Below are positions 1-11,400 of a stretch of DNA of 64,000 bases, piece by piece. This stretch comes from Stenopsyche tienmushanensis. Taxonomy: Eukaryota > Arthropoda > Insecta > Trichoptera > Stenopsychidae. Under the pieces are notes generated by a model that had not been told where the DNA came from, did no database searches, and saw only the letters and a list, made by a program, of their open reading frames with translations. Made by a program: the position numbers and the translations under genes. The stretch spans positions 248,001 to 312,000 of the forward strand of contig WACJ01000503.1 in assembly GCA_008973525.1 (NCBI GenBank). The letters run 5' to 3'. The stretch's first letter is position 1, and every line of letters begins with the position of its first letter.

Positions 1-3000
1 CCACATCACTTCAGTGAGAATTTTTTTTTAGAATCTTCCTTCTATAAAAAAAACTGTAATTTAAAATTGTTTATTTTATAAATCATCACTAATTTCAGGT
101 GTTTCTATCAATATTGATGTTGAAGGAAACGACTTTCGCTTAACTATGCTTAATAATCCATCACATCTTGAGGTATATTTACATCTGCTCAAAAATCATA
201 AAAATAATAGTTAATTTTATTTTCTTTCATTTGTATGAAATTTATTATACAGGTAGTCAATCCTATATCCATGGGAAAAACAAGAGCAAAGCAACAGAAC
301 ATTGGAGAAGGAGATTATTCTGATGATCCAAATTCAAAATTGGGCGACAAAATTATTAACATTCAGGTAATTAATCTAATAAATATAGACCTTTTATTGA
401 ATCATTATTTATGATCAAAGTGTATTCATACATTTCCTGAATATAGCTTCACGGTGATGCAGCATTCACAGGTCAAGGAATAAACCAAGAATGCCTTATG
501 CTTGCTCAAACGCCCAATTTTGATATAGGCGGAACTATCCATATGATCGTCAACAATCAGGTAAGAATAAAGTAATATTAATAGTAAGTTAGACCTAAAT
601 ATTATTTATTAAATAGTTTTATTGATGCCCTACTGCAAATCGATAATTATGATTTTATTTTTTTATTTATAGATTGGTTTTACAACACCAGGAGAAAGAG
701 GTAGATCAAGCAGATATAGTTCAGACTTAGCCAAAAGTATTAACGCACCTGTGATACATGTTAACGCTGATTATCCAGAGGTATATAAAAATAACAATTC
801 TCTTCCAATGTTTGATATTCTAGTAATTATATTTATTAATTATATATTATATTGATGTATGTCTAATACATTTCCAGGAAGTGATAAAAGCTACAAGAAT
901 TGCATTCGAATATCAAAGGGAATTCAGAAAAGATGTTTTCATAGATTATAATTGCTTCAGAAAATGGGGCCATAATGAGCTAGACGATCCCACTTTTACA
1001 AATCCCTTATTATATAAAATTATTCAAAATAGAAGGTACATATTATTTTTATGCCAATGCTATTGAATTTTTAGTTTTAACGACACCTAATTTCAATTTT
1101 CTTTCATAGATCAATACCAGATATATATGCCGAGAAGCTGGTGAACGATGGATTACTCACAAATCAAGATATTACTAACGTGGTTGATGAGCATACAGCA
1201 TGGCTTCATAGTGAGCTGAAAAACGTAGATTCGTATAAACCTGATGTAAGTAATACACCCTTATATAACAGCTTTAATTAATATTTTATATACATAAGGA
1301 TAATAATGTTTTTAGCAATCATATTTCGAAGGACATTGGTCAAAAATTACATTAGCACCGAGTGCAATAGAAACATGGGATACAGGAGTATCAATCGATG
1401 AACTAAAACTAATAGCTCATAAATCCGTACAATATCCTTCCGATTTTGTAAGTAAATGATTTTATAACGGTTGTTCAAATATATTATCTTTATTTTTAAT
1501 AAAAAGAATTTAATTTATTTAGAAAATTCATCCCCATTTATTGAAAAATCATGTGAACACTCGCTTATCAAAAGTATCCGACGGAAATAATTTAGATTGG
1601 GCTGCCGCAGAAGCCTGTGCAATAGGTGAGAAAAACAGTACATTTTCATTCGTATTGCTTTTCAAATTCATAAAGACTCTTTTTTAAGTCTACACATATA
1701 ATAAGATTGACTTCATTTAAGAATTTCAGGATCATTGTTACTGAAAGGCCATAACGTTCGAATAAGCGGTGAAGATGTTGGAAGGGGTACGTTTTCAAAC
1801 CGTCATGTGATGCTAGTGGATCAAGAAACTAATGATATATTTATACCGTTAAACGAGATTTCTTTACAACAAAAAGGATATCTAGAGGTAAGAATTTAAT
1901 TCATCGTATTCTATATTTTATTACTCAAAATTTATCTCAATTAAGCGAAATGATTTATAAACTATTATATATTTTATTAATAGGTAGCAAATAGTATTTT
2001 ATCAGAAGAAGCCGTTTTAGGATATGAATACGGAATGGCAATAGAACAACCCAATAATTTATATATTTGGGAATCTCAATTCGGTGACTTCTTCAACGGA
2101 GCTCAAATTGTAATTGATACATACATCACATCAGGAGAAAGTAAAAAACATCAATATTTATATGCTTATTCAAATTTAAGATTTAATAATCAATAATATA
2201 TATTACTTATTAACACACTAGCAAAATGGATGAAATGTAACGGACTTGTGATGTTGTTACCTCATGGATATGACGGAGCAGGCTCTGAACATTCGTCAAG
2301 CCGAATGGAAAGATTTCTACAGCTTACAGACAGCAAAGAAGATAAACCAGATGGAGAAGATATAAATATGCAAGTCGTCAATCCCACCACACCAGCGCAA
2401 TATTTTCATCTTTTACGTCGACAAGTATTTATTAAAAATTATTTGTTATGTGATTTAAATTTCTTTTGGATTTTTTATAGTCATAATTGATTTTATGCTG
2501 TTATAGATTGTTCGAAGTTATAGAAAACCTTTAGTTGTTATATCACCAAAAACATTACTAAGACTTGCTGAAGCATCATCTAGTTTGAATGATATGGGAC
2601 CAGGAACGCATTTCTTACCTGTTATTGGTTGGTACTATAAATTTGTATCGATTAAATATTTATCATGAAATAAGTACTATATATTTTTATTATCTTAGGA
2701 GATCATCGTGCTAACCCAACAAATGTTAAAAAAGTCATATTTGTCTGTGGTAAGCATTACTACGCTCTTGATAAAGAAAGAAATGAGAAAAACATTACAG
2801 ATGTAGCAATAATTAGATTGGAGTCATTGTGCCCTTTCCCACTTTGGCATATACAACAAGAACTTGAAAAATATAAATATGCTAAAAGTAAGATACTTAT
2901 GAGATAGTCACATATTTATAAATACTATTGAAAATCAAATTATATTTACTAATTGGTTATTTTTATCATTAAAGCATTTATTTGGAGTCAAGAAGAACCT

Positions 3001-3259
3001 CGAAATATGGGAGCTTGGACATTTGTTAAACCAAGATTTGAAAATCTTGCCGCTCGAAAGGTATTTCTTTTTAAGCATATATAATCTAAATAAATAAAAG
3101 CACTTTATTTATATAATAAAATCAATATACAATTTGATTTTTCAGTTAATATATTGTGGGCGGGATACGTCGGCATGCCCTGCCGTTGGTGTCGGAAGCA
3201 AGCACAAATTGGAAGCCGCTGCAGTAATCGAAACTCCTTTCAAAATTAAATTAAATTAA
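1..3259 (+). CDS. DHTKD1: 2-oxoadipate dehydrogenase E1 subunit, DHTKD1 type (3' part of gene)
   Basis: Thiamine-diphosphate-dependent E1 enzyme of mitochondria that decarboxylates 2-oxoadipate in lysine and tryptophan breakdown. The coding part reads through exons 1-13 (partial), 99-172, 253-366, 447-560, 673-780, 878-1035, 1110-1245, 1316-1447, 1523-1625, 1730-1887, 1984-2140, 2222-2424, 2507-2627, 2699-2887, 2975-3060 and 3146-3259 (stop TAA), all with GT/AG borders and compatible frames. Visible motifs are NPSHLE-VVNP followed by GKTRAKQ, the [11 protein letters not shown] and NNQIGFTTP blocks, [51 protein letters not shown] and [12 protein letters not shown]. These are 2-oxoacid dehydrogenase E1 signatures, and the pattern fits DHTKD1 better than classical 2-oxoglutarate dehydrogenase (for example the FEYQ-QFRKDV-like stretch). 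The N-terminal part, with the transit peptide, lies before the window. The donor chosen for the 121-bp exon (GTTGGT) is weak but keeps the frame. Confidence 0.9.
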
Positions 3260-3807
3260 CAGTGTTTAAAGTTTATTTACAAATATTTCACAATGCATTT
3301 ATATTTATTACATCTTACATTCATTGTATAACAGTAAATTGAATTTATTTTTGTATGCAATATTTTAACAGCAGAGTCTATTTAATTTTAACAAAGTCTT
3401 TTATTTAATAATAACGTTTTCCTGCTATCATCGATTACATTTTATTATACAGAGATATCAATCAATAGCTTGAGAGATTTGTAACTGGCACAATAGCATA
3501 ATCAATATGTCTGTAGCAACAGTACGAATGCGGTCAATGGTTGTCATGGAAAAATCAGTCTATACTTTTCATTCCTACCTGTTCCATCTATAAATATAAA
3601 CTCTACTGCTTAAATTTGCAATAAACAGGTTTGTTTAGTCCTTTCAATACATATATATAGTTGAACTTGTCGTTAATTGATTTCAACATCTCCGACATTT
3701 TCTACGGCAATTGCTATTAAATTTGTAGTGTCAATTTATATTTTATTGTAACACCTATTTAATGTAGTGTTTTGTTATAAATATGGTTTTAGACAGATGT
3801 TTCAATA
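3260..3807. other. Intergenic stretch: DHTKD1 3' UTR and SMKR1-like promoter side
   Basis: AT-rich sequence between the DHTKD1 stop and the next start codon. It holds an AATAAA at 3620-3625 that could serve as a polyadenylation signal for the upstream gene. No further coding exon is visible. Confidence 0.5.
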
Positions 3808-4083
3808 ATGGGTGGAAAAAAGAAGAAAAACTCCATATCTAATGGTGGAGGTGCGCCACCTGCACCTGGGGGTAGCGGAGGTGAAAAAAAAAAGGGAAAA
3901 AAGTCCCCGGGAAAGGGTAAACGCAGTGGTAAAGCAAAAAATCGTTGTAATGTTGATATTTTCACTGAAGCAGCAATGGATAATGCATATTATGTTTGTC
4001 ATAACGTTCAAGACGTTTTGAATATAAGAGGCTTTCCTTGGCCTGAAGCTCAAAAGAAAAAGAAAAAAGGCAAAAAGAAGTAA
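3808..4083 (+). CDS. SMKR1: Small lysine-rich protein, SMKR1 family
   Basis: Single-exon 91-residue protein. The N-terminal half (residues 1-48) is Lys/Gly/Pro/Ser-rich and the C-terminus is a run of Lys (residues 80-91). The conserved core at about residues 49-78 reads VDIFTEAAMDNAYY, then CHNVQDVLN, then IRGFPWP. That is the pattern I know from vertebrate small lysine-rich protein 1 (VDI, AAM, YY, HNV, RGF, WP in the same order and spacing). The biochemical role of the family is unknown to me. The very high charge suggests nucleic acid or filament binding, but that is a guess. The start chosen is the first ATG, preceded by AATA, and the family length is similar (about 65-90 residues). An AATAAA at 4169-4174 lies 86 bases after the stop. 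Overlapping ORFs in other frames are shadows. Confidence 0.82.
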   Translation: MGGKKKKNSISNGGGAPPAPGGSGGEKKKGKKSPGKGKRSGKAKNRCNVDIFTEAAMDNAYYVCHNVQDVLNIRGFPWPEAQKKKKKGKKK

Positions 4084-4168
4084 TTAAGTTTAATGCCGTT
4101 TATGTAGATGTAGTTATGTTAGTCTTGATGAATATAACAATATAATAATAATCGTTGTTTTCTTTATC

Positions 4169-4174
4169 AATAAA
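4169..4174 (+). terminator. Polyadenylation signal of the SMKR1-like gene
   Basis: Canonical AATAAA downstream of the TAA stop at 4081-4083, the first such hexamer in the 3' region. Confidence 0.5.
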
Positions 4175-4199
4175 TATTGATTATGATTGCGTTGATAAT

Positions 4200-6096
4200 G
4201 TCATACTTCTACAGAATCATTGGTTTTATACATAAATTTAGTTCAAAAATACAGAATGATTAAGAAGTCATAGAACCTTCTAGAACCTAAACAGATTGTG
4301 GGCGTATTACTAAACGTATTTTAAAAAAATTATAATAGGATCTGAATTTAATTTGAATATGCAATTTAACCATATACAGTTTACTGGTTTAACTGATAAT
4401 CATATTGCTTCTAAACAGCTCTTTACAAAACACGCTTATAAATACATCAAAATTTCTGGAATATTCCCAATCTGTTGAAATTAAACTTAAATTCTTCCGG
4501 TTGTCGAATCTCGTGGCAATATAGAGTTTGGCGAATTACCAAATTCGCCCACTCTTGTTAAGTTCCTCATGGGAGTTATTGTTTGGAGATATGAATCATT
4601 AACCTTTATTCTAGAATAATTATACTTTAATCATCACTCTTTATATAACATGCATCTATTATAAATCTCTGTGATCTTCAGATATTTCATCATTTTTTAG
4701 TGGATATTATCATCATTTCATTGCCTGTCTTTTGAATAATACGCAATCAATATACATTTTTCATTGTTTTTGCATTTAACAAACGTGTTCAACGAACCTT
4801 GCATCTCGACTGAAGTATTGATGATCATCATGAGTCCAATTTCATTGCAATGACTATCATTTGAATATAAAATACATTCGTTTTTGTGAGCATTACCATT
4901 TTATGGTCACACCCATCATTCAAATCAATAGGACATGTGCGCAATTGCACATACACAATCATATCCATGTTCCCCAAAGTTTCATCTTTTAAATCTTAAC
5001 GAGAATAGAATCTTTATCAAATTAATAAAAAAATATGAGCAAGGATTTCAGATGAATAATACTGAATAAATGACATAGCAATGACGTGTTCTATTGCATT
5101 TCATCTGTTATTCGCAACACTTTTTATCATAAAATTGTAAAGGAAAGAAATATACGATAAGTTTCATAAATCGGATAATCTAATGGAATTGAAATGAAGA
5201 ATCTGTTTCGAGAATATTAATGCTTGGGTAAAAACCCTATTCTTAGTCAATAATATTTATTTTCAGAACGTTCCCACGGATATGTAAAAAATAGACAAGC
5301 AATGAAAGATACGCTGATTATTTTACTAACATGATTTGATATTTCTTTTCAAGCTCTCTTTTGTCTTGTCCAATTACGAAGCTTTAACAAAAAATTGTGT
5401 CGATACAGGGGAACGATCTATAAAATATGTCGATCTATAAAAATATTAACAAAAGTTTGAAAGCTTTGGTCTGATAAGTATTCAAGGAGAGTGAAAGTAA
5501 AAAATGATCAACATATTATGAATCATCAATTTGTTTACAAATTCAGTATTGGTCAAACGAAGGACATAAGATCAAGACCTTTTTACGATTTGTAACTCCT
5601 GAAAGATACGATTATTGATACTATATTTGACGTCATATCGCAAGTCTGAAATTCAACGATAAGATGCATGGAATCGAACAGTATAAGTTCGTAATCGTTC
5701 TCTTTGTTGAAAATGATTTACGCCGGTAATGATTCGGATTCTTGAAATGAGGCCATCATCCACGAGTATCAAGCTCAATGAAGTTGGCAGTTAAAAAAGA
5801 CGTATCCCAAAAATATTTACATTAGTTACCAAATTAGAAGCAGTGTAGGCGTCCTGGATTACGAACCGAGATTCCTCCGATTTTTTTCTATTTTTTTGCC
5901 GGTTTGTGTCGAGGTAACTTCGGACGATGTTACCTGCAAAAAATGAATTCAAATCATCATACCTGAGTTTTCTTATACGGTTCGAATATTACTCATCGAT
6001 GACAAGAAAATATTTTCACAGATGCATACAAGGCAATTGGCAATGAAGACAATCGAATGCGGAAAGCTTCCGAGTGTCGAAATGCAAACAGAACAC
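4200..6096. other. Intergenic DNA, no gene seen
   Basis: AT-rich, with stops in all frames and no recognisable domain. The part from about 5600 on is somewhat less AT-rich and is probably old repeat sequence flanking the element that begins at 6097. I could not assign it to a family. Confidence 0.5.
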
Positions 6097-6944
6097 CAGG
6101 GCCGTAACAAGGAGGTGACAAAGCAGGTGCCCAGCGTCCTTCTTCTGTCAATTCTGTTTTTTAATGAAAGTTCGTAATCGTTCTATCGATATGTTCGGAT
6201 ATAGCGTCCGATCGCAAGGTGCTTATTTGTGAAATCAGCGGTCCGAAAAGCAGACCGGTTGGACACAGACCTTATGACCATTCTGTTCTCTTTTAGGTTT
6301 TTTTGCGGCGTTTTTGGAGATAAATGCATACCTGGAACCTTCTATGATCTGTACGATCATGGAACCACAGAGGCAAACTTACATAGGTGGCTCGTGCCAA
6401 ATGAGATCGCGAACGAGTCTAGACTTCCTTATTGAGATATATATATATATATTTATATATCATACTAATTTATGCTGCTATCTTAGCTAGTTTTTTTTAG
6501 ATTTAATTTAGCCAGTTTCTCCTCCGCGCTCAGAGCGCACTCGAAGTTGAGAATGTCTTTGCAGATATAGATGTTAAATTCAGATTTTGCATCTTGCTGT
6601 GCACTTTTTTTGAGCGGGTTAACATGATTTCGAATAGCGGGATCAATGTTCCCCGAAATGTCCCGAAAATTCGGGATTGAATTTGTTATCTAACAGAAAT
6701 GGCATATTGAAGGCTACTAAATCGAGACATTCTCGCCGAAATCTGGACGTTTGAAAACAGTGGGGTAACTACTAATTGGCGAACTTAAGTGACGCCTAGA
6801 AGCATTAACTATCTAATCTATGTATACAATATATATATATTTTTCAAATTGTTATACTAACCTTTCCCTACCGGTGATGTATTTACTACGCCTCGACTCT
6901 AATAATGGGAATATCATTGAATATATTGATGGTATTATACGAAA

Positions 6945-7040
6945 ATGGGGGTCAATCAACTCGAACTAGCATTTAAATATTTGATGACGATACTTCCAAC
7001 GAGTGTGGAGGCTGAGGGTGCATTTTCAGCAGCAGGTTGA
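6945..7040 (+). pseudogene. hAT transposase C-terminal (dimerisation) fragment
   Basis: The plus strand reads LAFKYLMTILPTSVEAEGAF followed by SAAG. This matches the conserved hAT C-terminal segment, where a short hydrophobic stretch is followed by P-x-SVxxE-xxFS-x-xG. A stop follows at once, and there is no upstream ORF of useful length. The flanks (about 6650-7285) contain inverted copies of an ATTTCGGGATTG-like segment near both edges, suggesting that a separate hAT remnant split the surrounding mariner fragment. The borders are approximate. Confidence 0.5.
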
Positions 7041-7282
7041 CTAGATGATAAAATATTCGATGTTTAATGTTACTTCGGGCATATTTTCAAAATAATATTT
7101 GAATATTTTAGTGTTTTATTTATTTATTTTTGAATTGTACATTTATCTTTTCTTAAATAAATAAAATTCTTTCGACATTTAAATTATTTTTTATAATAAA
7201 CAAATGGACTTATTAGTAATTTTTGATCAAATTTATGGTCTAATGCAATCCCGAAATCACAAGATCGAAATTTTCGCTCGGG

Positions 7283-7530
7283 CTTGGATTCCCTAATCAC
7301 GACGCTGTTTTTTTTACATTGTGAGCAAACGCGGCACCCATTTTGCGCACAGCTTTCCTATGTCAAAATTTTCAGTCAATATGCGATGTACAGCATTTTT
7401 TGAAATGCCTATCACGTCTGCTAGCTTACGCACTTACAGTCGACGATCATCTAATACCATTTTGTTGATTTTCTTCACCATTTCTGAGGTGGTTATCTCA
7501 TTTGGTTGATCACTGAGCTTTTTGTCTTGA
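7283..7530 (-). pseudogene. mariner transposase N-terminal (helix-turn-helix) remnant
   Basis: The minus strand gives pieces such as VRELADVIGISKNAVHRILT then ENLDMRKLCARWVPRLLT, which is the second helix-turn-helix and following linker of mariner transposases (pattern ARELAE-GIS-SVHRILTE-LxMRxVCARWVPRLLT). The frame is interrupted by stops, so it is dead. The same segment recurs at 45.2-45.5 kb and 55.7-55.9 kb in the same orientation inside related elements. Confidence 0.75.
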
Positions 7531-8194
7531 TAGCTCGTACAACTTCGTTTAAAATCTGTTACCTAAAATCTTACTATTATAACGAAAGAACAGACTCCCC
7601 GAGAGTAGAATCTAACTCAGAATTGATATTAGTTGGACTGGGACTTTTCAAATAAAAGTATTGTATCACTCAATGATAACCAATTTTTTCATGTTTACAA
7701 ATTCACTGAGAACGTTCACTATTGATGGCTGCCAAACAAATACTAAACAACGTGGGGTCTTGAAACTTAAGCTTTATAAGGTAGACACGTTTTATCCTAG
7801 ATTTTTTTTAAAACAACAATCGCCATCTATACGTTAGATCGGATACTTTTGGGACTATCCTCGTATATCATTTTAAAATACATATTATAATAGTATTTAA
7901 TATATTGGCTAAAAATGGATTTTCCGTGGGGGGGAGGGGGTAAGTTGTCAACTTATATATGGGCGTTTCGTATCCTCGTTACGACTCTGCAGAATATAAG
8001 ACTCCGCTTTGAAATCATGTTTTAATGCAAGAAGCTCGTGTAAATAATTGCATAAGAAACATGAGCGAATATAAATCTGATTGCATCTGCTCAACTTTGT
8101 GTTTTATGATTACATTACGATCGCCGAAACACCTCATGTTTCTATTTATACTTGCGATATTCTACTCTTGCGACTATGCGACTTATTGGGAATA

Positions 8195-8240
8195 GAGCGC
8201 GTTCCTCGCAAGCACGCCACGTGATCTCCGGAACGCGCTC
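8195..8240. promoter_or_regulatory. Perfect 11-bp inverted repeat around a CACGTG box upstream of Hsc70
   Basis: GAGCGCGTTCC (8195-8205) and its exact reverse complement GGAACGCGCTC (8230-8240) are separated by 24 bases containing the palindrome CACGTG (8218-8223). It lies 97-142 bases upstream of the predicted Hsc70 start site, in a locally GC-rich island. The arms contain GAA and TTC cores, but they do not form a canonical alternating heat-shock element. Function is inferred from position only. Confidence 0.45.
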
Positions 8241-8304
8241 TTCCAGCGTCGAGCGAAAATAGCGACATTCAGCGTTGCAAGCTGCTAACGAAACGCGGTA
8301 GCCG

Positions 8305-8369
8305 CATATAGCTCATCCGCGCAGAGAAAACGGTTCAGTCAGTTTAAGGCGGACGCGTATTTCGGTCGC
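8305..8369 (+). promoter_or_regulatory. Core promoter of Hsc70 (TATA-like, initiator, DPE-like)
   Basis: A TATA-like CATATAG at 8305-8311 lies about 30 bases before an arthropod initiator TCAGTC (8335-8340, A at 8337). A GGTCG at 8364-8368 sits at +28 to +32 relative to that A, matching the RGWYV downstream promoter element. The three elements have the right mutual spacing, so transcription probably starts near 8337, giving a 5' leader of about 130 bases before the ATG at 8467. A second TCAGTT overlaps at 8339-8344. Confidence 0.55.
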
Positions 8370-8466
8370 CCGTATATTTACGAAAAACAATAATACTCCA
8401 ACTTTGGAGCTTGAGCTTGAAAGCAATAGATTCTATTGATCTACAAATTTTATACCGAGCAAAAAA

Positions 8467-11400
8467 ATGGGAAAAGTGGCAGCCGTCGGAATCGATCTTG
8501 GCACTACGTACTCCTGTGTCGGAGTCTGGCAGCATGGAAAAGTCGAGATCATCGCCAATGATCAAGGAAACAGGACAACTCCCAGCTATGTGGCCTTTAC
8601 CGACACCGAAAGGCTGATCGGGGACGCCGCAAAGAACCAGGTAAAATCAAATCTTATTTTTAACTACATAATTCAGCCAGAAAATAAGATTGTTTGACCT
8701 CATATGTGCAGGGGCATCATGTTTTTGCGATATCGTTCAGTCGACCATGTTTCATGCGGATTGTTTATTCTGTATATCTTGTTTGTTCGATTATTTATAT
8801 TTCGGATTGTTCTCTAAAAATATCGATGACGATTTCTTGATATAAAAATCCATTCGATTTACAAAGCGCAATTTCATTAGTGCTTTTTTTAGTTTCTTAT
8901 TCATCAAACATTGATAATATCATCATCAAGGAAACCTCGTTCGTCTGATCAACAAGAGCTAACTTGCTTCAATTCATCTTTGTCGTTTAAAGTTTCATCC
9001 GTTCATCTCGCTACACTATTACAGGCACTCATCCTCAAAATTTCACTATTATCGATCATTTATTTCTTAGTCTGATTTCTGGATCTGAAAAAAAATCCTG
9101 AGACGATTAACAAAGTCGTATAAGGCCACCTATGAGTAACTGTATTTGTAATATCATTCAACCCTTAACCGGATGCGCTATTTTTAGCCACACTACCAGC
9201 TTCATGGGTCAAATTTGACCCATACCAAAAAATCAGTCTTCATAAGCATATTTTTGTATTATTTGCACAAATATGGATGTAAAATAAAATAGGCATTTTT
9301 TTTTACAAAACTATAGTAGTTTACTTTTGGGATCTTAAAAAATTAACAAGTTTTTCATAAATTAGTAACTAACCTAGTTTTTTGACACTTTTTGTTTAAT
9401 GTATTTTAGAAAAGCTAAAAAAAATTTTTATTGAAAAAAGCTCAAACAAAAGTGAACAATAATACTTCTCATATCCTCTAAATAACAAAAATATAAGTTT
9501 CTCAAGATATCAACGTATAACTAAAAAAAAAATGTCAACGAAGATCAAAACGTCTTAGGAACTGACAATATCATAAGTACACATTTATATTTTTTAATAA
9601 CCTGTACACATAATATTCGGGTCGGAATATGTCTTACAAATAAAATTGAAACATTTATTACATTTTAGAGACTTTCATATTAGCATCTGGCCCTTTTACA
9701 TATATTTCCTCCAAAATATTATCATTTTTTTTTCTTTAGATCAATGGAAAAATTGTATGCTCCTGGGTCAATTTTGACCCACGATACCAGTTAAGGCTTA
9801 AAAATTATGATAATTTCGAAGCATAAATCTTCTCTCCTGTCTAAAATTCTTATTTAAATATCCTAATATAATCACACGTTGAAGGTAACGAGAAACCATC
9901 ACATGAAAAATCCTTACCATAGAAATGTATCATATGGAGATCACCTATATCCGGTATCAGATGTTTCCTTAAGTGACGCATTCTATTATATTAACTAGTA
10001 GGTAGTTTCTAGAAAAACTTGGAAAAAATGTTTAGGACATCTCATTGTATAGACATAGTGGTAGTTTTTAATCTATGGTGCGCGTGGTGTTTTTATACTT
10101 ATCTCGACGCAATCCCAAGTTTAATTACTTGGACCAAGATGCATATATACTTAATTATGCACACGGATATACCCTACAATAATATAATTTATTTTCATAT
10201 CCAGCCACAAGCAAGTCCTTGGATAAAATCCATCCACAACTAAAGATATAATTGAATTAAACGTTGATTTACATTAAATATCAGAAATTTTCTTGCAGAT
10301 TCCTCTGATTGGCACATTTATCTCAATATGAACTCATTCCAGGCACTAAATCAATTTAGTGCATCAACTTGTCAATCAATCAGCATAAATAAAGCTGCGT
10401 TTTCATCGTTGATGTATACCAATTTTCTTGGGTGCACTCAAAGACCTTCAAATATAATTGGAGCTCGAGAAGTTTCCAATAATCGGTATTATACAACACA
10501 TTGTATATTTAATGGCAACCTTTTCTTTCGTAGTTCGACCTTGACATTGCGTGTTTTGCCACAATTTTCTTGAATTATTTCAATCAAGTAGCTTTATCTA
10601 CATACATATTATGAATTATTATCATACCAATCAATAGAGTCGGTATTCATTATTTTTTTCAAGGTTGTTCCAGTAATTTCTAGATTTTGCAAATGACAAA
10701 TTTTATAATTTGGTTTATGAATCGCTTTTGACCTAGATGATGACGTTGATTCTGGTGAGGAATATGTCGCGTTGTCATTTTTTAGCGAATACCCCGACCT
10801 ACAATACTCCAAATAAAGTAGTTTATATGATTTACATCAAAAATAAATCGGATATCCCTGATATTTTTTAGTTTTCATTTACAATTATCATCTAATGCCT
10901 CGTCCAAAAAAAAATTCGTCTAAATCATGACCAAAATAAGTTCTTATTTTTTGATAGCTACTCACCGCTCCAAACTGTTGTTTCTTGTGAACTTTTCCTT
11001 CAATTGAATTTAATATTTTTTATTTTCTTTATTAATTATCAACAGCTTGATAATTGCAACTGAGCGAAGTTTGTAACACTTGGTCTGGTGGATTACGTAG
11101 ATGTTTTTCTCTCTCTTTAAATATCAATGCAAAACACCCTTTATTTTTTTGTTAATGTTCTAACATATATGATATTTTTTCTCAGATTAAAGACTACTTG
11201 TCAATTTCAGAGCGATTGCAATTTCAAACTATATTGAACTACAGTACCGTGAATTAGTATTTGAACTTGTAACTTCAACAAATTGAACTCAAATTACTAC
11301 ATGACTACAAAAAGCTTATTTAAAATGTAGCACACAACTCAATAAGTTCGTAGGATAATTAATAAAACAACTTTTTTTGTCACTGAAACTACTGTAACTT

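Larger units (their letters stand above)
6097..7989. mobile_element. Nested hAT-like element (CAGRGYCGTAAC ends) carrying mariner and other fragments
   Basis: The left end reads CAGGGCCGTAACAAGG (from 6097). The right end, read on the other strand from 7989, is CAGAGTCGTAACGAGG. These are inverted termini with few mismatches, and both are followed inward by a G/C-rich block with a gene-proximal GCCCA. The flanking 8-mers CAGAACAC (6089-6096) and CAGAATAT (7990-7997) agree at 6 of 8 bases, as expected of an old 8-bp target duplication (hAT superfamily). Inside, on the minus strand, are remnants of a mariner transposase (about 6500-6650 and 7283-7530), split by another insertion (about 6650-7285) that itself holds a hAT dimerisation-like segment and a piece of the CCTTTCC MITE family. 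No intact transposase remains. Confidence 0.65.

Noticed and set aside
8230..8260. Heat-shock element upstream of Hsc70
   Set aside because: GGAAC and CTTCC cores are present, but the 5-bp units do not alternate as an HSE requires.
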